Shown here: positions 56,200-64,000 of the stretch, one piece after another
Layout: every line of letters starts with the position of its first letter
Position numbering within the stretch: position 1 is the first letter of the stretch
Program-made: the position numbers and the translations under genes
Assembly (NCBI RefSeq): GCF_000003815.2
Contig: NC_049986.1
Coordinates: forward strand, 21,835,923-21,899,922
Direction: 5' to 3'
Source: Branchiostoma floridae
Lineage: Eukaryota; Chordata; Leptocardii; Amphioxiformes; Branchiostomatidae
Length of the DNA stretch: 64,000 nt
The notes under the pieces: model-generated
Seen by the model: the letters and a program-made list of their open reading frames with translations, nothing else
What the model was told of the DNA's origin: nothing
Database searches by the model: none

Positions 56200-56893
56200 A
56201 TGGGGAAAGTCTGTTGTTTCGGGACTTGCAATTCAGACTCCAGGTACCCTGAAAGGGTGTCTGGAGTCAGTTTTTACCCTTTTCCGAAGCCAAAGACCCG
56301 CATGGATGCATGCATGAGATGGATTAAGGCCTGTGGTCGTCCACATTCGCAACTCAACGTAACGAAGATCACGTAGGACACATACGTATGATCAAAGGTG
56401 AGGCAGGCAGTTTAGCAGTGTCACATACGTTATCGGCTAAAATTTAGCACACTTTCATCGACAAACGGGCATAGAAATGAATATTGTACTACTAGTATAT
56501 CACCATAGCCCTGTTTTATCTCGTAACGCTCGGCAGTGCTGTAATGCCGCCATGACGGCATGGATGTTATGGCGCTTCAAAATACCCCCCCTCCCCTTTG
56601 CAAAATGCAACAATCTATTTACCTGAATTTATTTCGCTCTTTGTGGGAAGGGAACCTGTACAGTATTTTGTCAGGCACCAGATATGACCCATACTCTATT
56701 CCTGGTCCTATGTAGTACCCTGCTGTAAGATTTTTGGTAGTACGTGGATATTTTCAAACTTATATCAAACATGTCTCAAACAGCACTTCAAAGATGGGAG
56801 ACCAACACGGTTTCCAGACCCGCAGCCAGCGGATGGCACCGACGCCGCGCCAGTCAGGACGCCAATGAAACGTCATGTACAGCAGAATGAGTG
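56200..56893 (+). CDS. THAP-domain gene, exons 1 and 2 (partial)
   Basis: Exon 1, 56,200-56,372: MGKVCCFGTCNSD, then SFYPFPKPKTR and CMRWIKACGRPHSQLNVTKIT. This is the first half of a THAP zinc finger (C5/C10, FP motif, Trp41), ending in phase 2 at donor GTAGGA. Exon 2, 56,741-56,893: after acceptor TTGGTAG the frame gives TWIFSNLYQ, then TCLKQHFKDGRPTRFPDP and a Pro/Ala-rich stretch to donor GTAAGA. The family has C-x2-H-F here; this copy shows C-x3-H-F, and FSNLY sits where CSxHF could be expected. THAP domains bind DNA. Later exons were not found; it may be a gene or a decaying copy. Confidence 0.65.
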
Positions 56894-57418
56894 GTAAGAC
56901 TTACTGTCACTTTTGTGTCGGTGCCATGTAAGGTGAAACACAAATAAAAGAAGTACATAATGCACAAAAAGTCTACACACACTTTGCACTATTATTTACT
57001 AGTAATACACATGTCTGATGATTTTCAAAACTGTGTAGATATTGTCTGCAGCAGAAACACAACTAGGGCTTTGAATTAGCAGCCCGTGAAATGAAAGCTT
57101 ATATTTTAGTGCTTTAGCAAATGTTACATGAGCATTTTTAATTTTGGGGGTGGGGGGTGAAAACCTGCACTAGTGCAGGCATTATGTCATATGCCACCCC
57201 ATTCATACAGAATCACCGAGATATCTGGTAGATTGGGGGTTGAAAATCAGCGAGAGGGATCGGTGTACGGTAGCACCGTGGTACCGTGCGGTGTCACAAT
57301 CAGCGACACAGGTCGGAGATGATCGCCCCGTATCTTGGGGTGAGCTGATCATATATAGGTAATCAGGCGCGCTTTTCGTGACCCTACGGATATAGCTGGA
57401 GGTCACACAACAGTCAAC
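56894..57418. other. Intronic or intergenic sequence
   Basis: AT-rich, with a G-run near 57,145-57,160 and GC-richer sequence from 57,230. No exon that fits the phase of the THAP exon 2 was recognised. Confidence 0.4.
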
Positions 57419-60400
57419 ATGGCGGCTGGTTCGGAGGGTCCAGGACCTGGAAACTCTGTTCCAACTTTCAAGCATATTTATTCCACGGAAACCAGTTCAA
57501 CAGGTAGGTCTTGTAACGTTAATACTGAAGTTTTGTTTTTCAATTTGATAATCATCAATGACGTATGGAATAATTATTGTTTGAAAACCCGAGGCAGGAC
57601 CGGTATACGGTAGGACCAAGGTTATAAACTCCATGGCATGGCAAAATGTTGTGCGGGCAAAATATTGTAAGCCTCAGAGTACAGGTTTGTGGTCACTATG
57701 CCGTCATACCTAACTTGTGTCTACTACTTCTACTGCTGTCTAAGTATCACAGTTGGTAAAACTGAGGCTGCGAACAGTGACACAACCAGATGCTCAATTC
57801 GGTGGCGTTTTGGTCAAATGGTTTTCATGACTACTAGGGGATAGAATTTGTAAATAATGCACAATGAATGTTTAAGTTACAAAATGTTTGATATAAAGCA
57901 ACGATTTGCAATGCACTTTACGAATTCAAACAAAAATATCGTTACTAGTTAGAGTTGACTGGCTTAAGCTACGTTCAACAGTGATTTTGAAGATTGCAGG
58001 AAAGGGCATTCACCACTTGCACACTTCCCATAGTTCGCTATGCCAGGGCTCTGGATATGGATGTTACCAACGTTGCCCAGGATGCGAAGCCAGGGTGGAA
58101 CCAGCTAAAACCTTCAGTACGAGGGCGGCAAAGCATATAAAGTAATGAGTTGTCTGACAAATATAGTACTTCTATTATTCAAGTTTTGTTGTCAGAGGTA
58201 TAAACTAGCCAGCGTGGGACCGCGTGGCGCAGTGGCAGCATGTTCGGCTCGAGACCGAGAGGTTGTTGGTTCAAATCCGACTGCCGTGTCACCGATTTTG
58301 TGCCCTTGCGACACAAGGCACTTGACACGACTTTCCTCACTTAACTCAGGTGTAAATGAGTATCTTGTTGCGGCTAGTGGCCTTGGCGGGGCTTTGTGGC
58401 CGAGACAGGCCTCGGGCACGTTCGGGCATGACGCACCCACCATGGCACACGAGTCGGGGGTAGGAGAAACCCCTTACATCCTTGGTTGGAAGTCCTCCTA
58501 GGAGACGGAAACTCGGAACAACAAAGCTGCATCTGCTGGAGCATCTGTTGCAATTACAGTTGCCCCTGTGAGACTAGCGCTCCAATAGAGGAGAGGGTGA
58601 AGAAGGAATTGCACACCCCTCCTTCACCATGAAAATTGTCATGTGCAGGTCAGGCAAACAGGCAAATGCCTGGCTGCCTCCTCATCAGTCAAATCTGTTT
58701 AAAAAAAAACTAGCCAGCATGTCACAACTGTGGCTGTTAGTTGGTTTCGCCCGATGACCTCACGGGTCACGGCTTGCATTTCGTCTGCAGCCTTTGTTCT
58801 TTGTTGTCAGAAAGTGATTAAACAATGTCCTGTGCACTGTAACTATATTTGCCAGACAACTCATTAGTTTACTAGTATATGCTTTGCCGTTCTCATACTG
58901 AAGGTTTTAGCTGTTTCCACCCTGGTTTCGCACCCTGGGCAACGTTGGTAACATCCACATCCAGAACCCTGTCGTAGTGAATTATGGCAAGTGGTGAATT
59001 CATTCAAACACCCATTCCAGTTTGTAACTGTTTTATCAAAAGCTTATCTTTGCTTGATAAAGTAATGAAAAAAATAATATTGGACCTGTCTATAGGATGA
59101 TACGGAGGACAACACAGGGCATCCCTTGATCAAAATGGTGTTACATATGTTGATTGAACATTATATGTCTAATCATACTTGCATATGCCATATAGGAAGC
59201 AAATTCTGCTCTCATTCAAATATTAAAAAATGCTCTTGTCAGTCTATAGACCATACCACTTACTATCTATGTAGAAAATTACAGGTAACCATCAATGTTT
59301 TCTTTATTTTCCCACAATACCTATATATACCAACTAACCAAGGGGGTTATATGAGTTGGTTTTACGAAAGATGCACCACAACATTGGTATTGGTTGATGG
59401 ATCGGAAGAAATTATAGCCATGGGTGAGATTCCACCTCTATTCAAAACAGCTGATATCAAGTATTGAACGAACAGCAAAAAATGTAACAATTCAGTTCCC
59501 AGAATTATAGTTTTGTAGGAGAAGCTCAGGTCCAGAGGATCAGGTCCTCAGATTTTTTCAGGTCCATTTTATTCAGACCAGTCCAAGAAGAAATTGCTAT
59601 TTTGCACATTTTAATGAGATCAAACCAGAAAAACTATTGGAGGTATGCTTATTGTCTTCAAGTTGGCTGTTGTAACATTCATCATTTCATGTGAATCACC
59701 CATGCCCACACGGCCACACCCATAAAACTCCTTTCTTCTCCTACCCAGCAGTAATTATTGCCGTACCAGCTAGAAATTGTTGCCATACCCAGTTATTGTT
59801 GCCTTTCCTGCTAGAAATATTTGCTGTACCTGTGCCCTGTCCAATACTGTAGGTACAGCATAATAAGATCTGGTACGGTATGATTAACCGGCATGGCAAG
59901 AAAGGTGTTTTAATACTTTTATGGGGGTGCATATGATCTCCAAAACAGATCCACGGTGGTGTAATAGAGGGTTAATGACCCGCCCTGAGGTGTATACGGT
60001 GCCATAATTCATGGCTGGTTCCTATAACCACCGAATGAAGCAACCGAGTCCGTGTAGCGGACGAGGTCGTTCATGTCAGGTGATTATAGGAATAGGCCAT
60101 GAATTATAACACCGTATACACCGAAGGAAAGAGGGTCATTAACGTTATTATCATATAGACTTTGTCCGGTACCTAGCCGTGACGACTCCAGAGGACGCAT
60201 TCGCTTGTTACATAGTATACTAGTAGACCATAGACGAGAGCCAGGTTTTGTTTGTCCCGCAGCCATTTATATGCTGGTTGGGTCCGACTGCTGCTCTCTC
60301 TGCCTTCCAAACCTCCTTACCTGTGTGGTCGGGCAATACAATCCCATCACCACTCCCTACACCTGCCGTGACCTCACAGTGATGTATCTCTTTGTACATA

Positions 60401-61894
60401 CGCGTCTTCAAACTGCCGCCATTTTGTGCATCCGCGGTTTGTGGTGGCTCTCGTTCCCACAGTTGTAAAATCCTCTACTCACAAATCATGGACAATACTC
60501 TGAGAACGAGACCTACACCTGTATTTTTGGACCAATGGGAACCCTGGAAAAAGCGGGTTGTATATGGGATATTAATGACCTGGGTTATGCAGAAATTGGA
60601 GTCTCCTGATTGGCCCATGCCTCCTGTCTATATGGAAGTATGAAACCCAATGTAGGATTTCACTTTGGCAAGCTAACCTTTTTGGCCTGCTTTGATAGTA
60701 TATTACGCCACCGTAGGATATGGACCGAATCTCCAACTTGAAGTTGGAGATTAGGTGCCTACTCCTGTGGGAATGTTTACCAGTACAGGTACTCACCAGG
60801 TTACAGTACCCAGAAAATCATATTGGTAGAGTAACGTAGACTGGTCCAAAATACTGGATATTAATATGCATTTATGTACCAATTACTTTACCTGCGGCTG
60901 CTCATGAATAGACTTACACTTAACTTAAGTACAACCTTTTTTTCTTATTCTGTTACCAAAAGTATGTTATTCCTACCACAAAGATAAGAACTGTGACTGA
61001 TTACTGTACTTGTACCTGACCTATCCCTCACTTCTCACTGCCAACTTACTGGTCACTAATTTAATTCTATAATATACAGGAACAAGCTTCTTAAACTCAT
61101 CTTCACAGCAAAAATCAGGAACGCTAGATTTAGTGTAGATATCTGATAACTAATAAGATATCCCTTCACCTGAAATACTGGGTGTGTTATGTACTCAGGC
61201 CATGTCTATTTGATTGTATGGTGGGTAAATATCTGATCTGCCTGCATCAATGTAACCCCCCCCTCCCAAGAAATATTAAAAAGCAGCTGCAAAAATAAGC
61301 AGATTGCTGCAAATTGCAAGAGAAAATTCTGAAAGGAATCGAATTCGCGAATGTCGTAGAATGACAAAGACAATACCAAAGTCAAAGTAGTTACAAAGAA
61401 ACAAACATGAAGAATCCATTGTTCAGTATACCATTCTTTAGTTTTAGATATCCATAGAATACCAAGTCTTTTTGACCATGTTGGTTTCATAGTGAAGGCA
61501 AGTTTTTTGTACCAAGCCATCAATTTTGACAATAACTATCAATATCATCACTTTATCAAGCAGAAGTAGATCAAAATACACTCCTATAATCCTTTTGCAA
61601 TAACTTGCTAATCATACGCATTATTATGCACGTGGTATTTTGCGCCCTTTCAATGAAATACGAGTGTGTATGTATCATGTGTGTTTATCTATATATGTGT
61701 GCATGTTTGTGTAAATAAGAGTGTGTGTGCACGCGCACATGCTTGTGCAAATTTGTGTGAATATGTGTGTCATTGTGTGTGGCTATGTGAGTGTGTGCAT
61801 GTTTGTGTGTGTGTGTGTGAGAGTGTATCTGTGTCTGTACATGTATTTGTGTGAGTGAGTGTATCTGTGTGTGCACGCACGCACTGTGAGCGTA

Positions 61895-61956
<62 letters not shown>

Positions 61957-62754
61957 CGTATGTATGTGTTAGTGTGTGTGTCTGGCTGGCTGGGTGAGTG
62001 TGTGCATGTGTGTGTGTTTGCATTGCATGTGTGTGTATCAGTGTGTTTGAGTGTGTGTGTGTACATGTGAGTGTGTTTGCATGTGTGTGTGAACGTGTTT
62101 GTGTGTGTGTCTGTGAGTGTGTTTGTGCGTGCATGTGCGTGTCTGCATGTGTGTTTGTGAACAGGGGTGTGTGTTTGGTGCTTGTGAGTGTGTGTGTTTC
62201 TACGTGTGTGTGTGTGTGTGTGTGTGAGTGAGTGTGTTTGTGTGTGTGTGTTTGTATGTGTGTTTGTGAGTGTGTGTATTTGTGCATGGGTGTGTGGGTG
62301 TGCATGTGTGTCTGAACAGGTGTGTATGTGTTTGTGAGTGTGTGTATGCGTGCATGTGTTCATGTGTGTGTGTGTGTTTGTGTCAGTGTGTTCGTGATTG
62401 TGTGTGTTCGATGAATCACAGGAACATGTCAAAAGCCTAAGTTATGACTGTCTACAGTACAGAAGAAAATTGATACAGTTTAGTAGTGTATTTACACTGG
62501 CAGGTCTTTATTGTTGTCATAGATCACAAGATACTAATCAGATACATTTTTATGCCTACCATAAGCTCCAAGAACAATACAATACAGTCTTTCAGCTCTG
62601 TTACACAACATTCACCAGAATCATGTCCATCACAACTGATATATATTTTTGTGTTGCACATGCTATAGGTGTTGATGATACTCAACCCAGTCAGGCCACC
62701 AGTGTCTTGTGGGATGACAGCAGACGAGAAGCTGATGATGCAGTAATGGATTAA
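57419..62754 (+). CDS. Possible two-exon gene for a 56-residue protein
   Basis: Exon 1 coding 57,419-57,503: MAAGSEGPGPGNSVPTFKH and further to STETSST, in good start context (CAACATGG), ending in phase 1 at donor CAG/GTAGGT. Exon 57,504 onward is intron. The last exon 62,669-62,754 follows acceptor GCTATAG and continues in frame as GVDDTQPSQATSVLWDDSR then READDAVMD and stop, with AATAAA at 62,920-62,925. Phases match exactly and both ends look real, but the product is short and unrecognised. Internal exons may exist: 59,196-59,284 is open in phase 1 but its exit phase does not fit the last exon. The intron would carry the SINE, MITE and TG block. Confidence 0.35.
58004..59006. repeat. Inverted repeat, about 190-bp arms, SINE in the centre
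   Basis: 58,004-58,195 and 58,800-59,006 are reverse complements at roughly 85% by eye (shared words GGATGTTACCAACGTTGCCC, GGCAAAGCATATA, GAGTTGTCTG). Probably an old foldback DNA element or an inverted pair of one repeat. Confidence 0.75.
58214..58706 (+). mobile_element. tRNA-derived SINE
   Basis: A 12-bp duplication AAACTAGCCAGC (58,202-58,213; 58,707-58,718). The tRNA-like head has a pol III A box TGGCGCAGTGG (58,225-58,235) and B box GGTTCAAATCC (58,268-58,278), with an anticodon-loop-like CTCGAGA. Then a tRNA-unrelated body and an A-rich tail. It lies inside the spacer of the inverted repeat. Confidence 0.9.
59971..60143. mobile_element. Small palindromic MITE
   Basis: 173 bp with 11-bp inverted ends GTTAATGACCC / GGGTCATTAAC and long internal complementarity (GTGTATACGGTG with CACCGTATACAC; CATAATTCATGGC with GCCATGAATTAT). 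No ORF. Confidence 0.8.
61660..62415. repeat. TG/CA-rich microsatellite block
   Basis: About 750 bp in which plus is dominated by TG with scattered TGTGAG, TGCATG and TGTTTG words; the longest pure (TG)n is near 61,901-61,953. Long ORFs on both strands here come only from the repeat. Alternating purine-pyrimidine DNA can adopt Z form. Confidence 0.95.
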
Positions 62755-64000
62755 CCTGTTTCTGCATGGAGGAGTCATCCATGAAACGAGCCAAGTCCTA
62801 CTTTAGAAAAAAATGCAGTGAGGTGCAGTCTGTACTGTAGAAAGTTAAGCAACTGGTAGAAGTGTATAAAGATTGAACAATATGCAGTGTGCTGTGTTTG
62901 TGATTGTTAGAATGCCATTAATAAATCAGATTCAGATGCTCTTTGGATTGCAGATACAGAATACCTCATGTATCACCATTATTGCAATGTTGTGAGAAAC
63001 CATTTTGCATATCAATTACAGTAACTTGCATTATATACCATGAATATATATGCTGTCAGTAATCGCACTTGTCCATTTAAACATGACTGATTGAAAAGGG
63101 AGCAGTAACTTTCTGATGTTCTGTTCCTTTGAACAGCCTTAGAATGCAAGGCAACTATAGGGAAGGATAGAATCATTATACTATTTATGGATTTGTGTGT
63201 TTCAGATACTCTGTCAAAAATAGGTATATAAAATAAGCAGTTTCTGATGAATTGATTTTGAAACACAGCATTACATGTTTATATTGCAGCGCTTTTCACC
63301 ATGTACACACATGTATGAGGTCACTGTCAATGTACTATTGTAAGATGTATGTAATGAGACATAGTGTGAGTCTTGCTATGCAACATTGCCACTCAAGCAC
63401 ATGATGATAGGGTAACAAGAACAGGGAATTGATGGTTAAGAAGCTTTTAATTTGCTTTTGTTTTGTGTGAAGATAATCTGAATAATCTGGATTTATCTAT
63501 TTTTCCATATCAGTTTCTTACATAACTGCAATTCATGAATTTTCCTTATTGGCAAATGTATACAAAACATGAAGTATTTGCAAGGATTATATCCAATTGT
63601 TTGAAAAGTGTTGCCTTTTCTTTTCCAAGTATTGGATCCCTTTTGTCAAGCTTTAATTTACAATCAACTCATTTAATACACAGTGGTCTTGATAAACACA
63701 GTGAGTCATCAGCTTTATGAGTCCGTAGTTTTAGGGCAGGTAAGCAGTCATCATCAAGATTCCTTATTTAAGGATGAATCAGGTTGGTTAACTTACCATG
63801 GTGATGTAAGGGCTCAAATCAAAGCCACCACATGCGTAGTTTTGAAGTTTGTCATGTTTTTGCATAAGTGACGCTGAATCAACTGACATTACAAATTACT
63901 TTAAAGTGTTGTTTTAATGTGATGTCAGTTCTAATAAACAAAAATTTTGGCTAGCACATCTGTGTATATTATCATTACCTCCATAATATATTCATGGAGG
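62755..64000. other. 3' flank, no gene seen
   Basis: AATAAA at 62,920-62,925, then AT-rich sequence with no ORF, RNA gene or repeat that I recognise up to the window end. Confidence 0.4.

Noticed and set aside
58214-58290. Possible tRNA gene
   Set aside because: A and B boxes are present, but acceptor-stem pairing is poor and the sequence continues into a SINE body with A-rich tail and target duplication.
59126-59467. 113-codon ORF with Cys/His-rich part
   Set aside because: No domain match I can defend and no fitting splice phase on both sides; kept only as a possible missing exon of the 57.4-62.75 kb gene.
60490-60643. ORF MDNTLRTRPTPVFLDQWEP...
   Set aside because: Short, no recognised family, upstream acceptor does not fit the phase of neighbouring exons; could be chance.
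61685-62432. Long His/Thr-rich and Cys/Val-rich ORFs
   Set aside because: Direct translation of the TG/CA repeat on both strands.

Overview
This is eukaryotic (animal) nuclear DNA. The intron-containing genes, TATA/octamer promoters, AATAAA poly(A) signals, and the mix of non-LTR retrotransposons (HERO-like, CR1-like, RTE-like), a Penelope-like element, a tRNA-derived SINE and MITEs point to an invertebrate deuterostome. A lancelet (Branchiostoma-like cephalochordate) is my best guess. The species call is inference; no marker gene proves it.

Positions 1-56,030 hold a tandem array of 14 C2H2 zinc-finger genes or gene fragments, all on the minus strand and labelled Z1 to Z14 from left to right. 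The standard unit, read on the minus strand, is: an upstream block with YY1-like, ETS-like and AGGTCA-type motifs; an octamer (ATGCAAAT); a TATA box; a short non-coding exon 1 ending in a GTAAGT donor; an intron of about 0.25-3.3 kb; one coding exon; and a 3' UTR of about 0.5-1.5 kb ending at a conserved AATAAA. The coding exon starts shortly after a TTCTTGCAG-type acceptor. It encodes a short N-terminal module ([16 protein letters not shown] type) and 6-12 fingers. There is no KRAB, SCAN, BTB or ZAD domain. Z5 and Z14 form a separate subfamily with their own N-terminus. The array shows active turnover: a mosaic gene (Z12), a double-module fusion (Z7/Z8), a promoter joined to mid-finger sequence (Z1), lost promoters (Z4), and a last finger that has been lost many times over.

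Mobile DNA sits mostly in introns, 3' UTRs and intergenic spacers. It includes RTE-like (9.5-11.3 kb), CR1-like (36.6-39.2 and 52.9-53.6 kb) and HERO-like (49.0-51.1 kb) LINEs, several LINE 3' ends, a Penelope-like remnant with 192-bp inverted arms (19.9-20.7 kb), a TTAA-flanked piggyBac-type MITE (33.9-34.9 kb) and other foldback elements. A block of about 2 kb occurs three times (about 21-23.8, 27.4-29.9 and 42.7-44.3 kb) and carries a TATA-less exon 1. A 100-N assembly gap (13,507-13,606) removes the start of Z5.

From about 56.05 kb the character changes. CCAAT-box promoter sequence and a plus-strand THAP-domain gene start lie head-to-head with Z14. Beyond them is a possible two-exon small-protein gene (57.4-62.75 kb, low confidence) whose long intron would contain a SINE nested in an inverted repeat, a palindromic MITE and a 0.7-kb TG-rich block. 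I see no clear gene in 62.95-64.0 kb.
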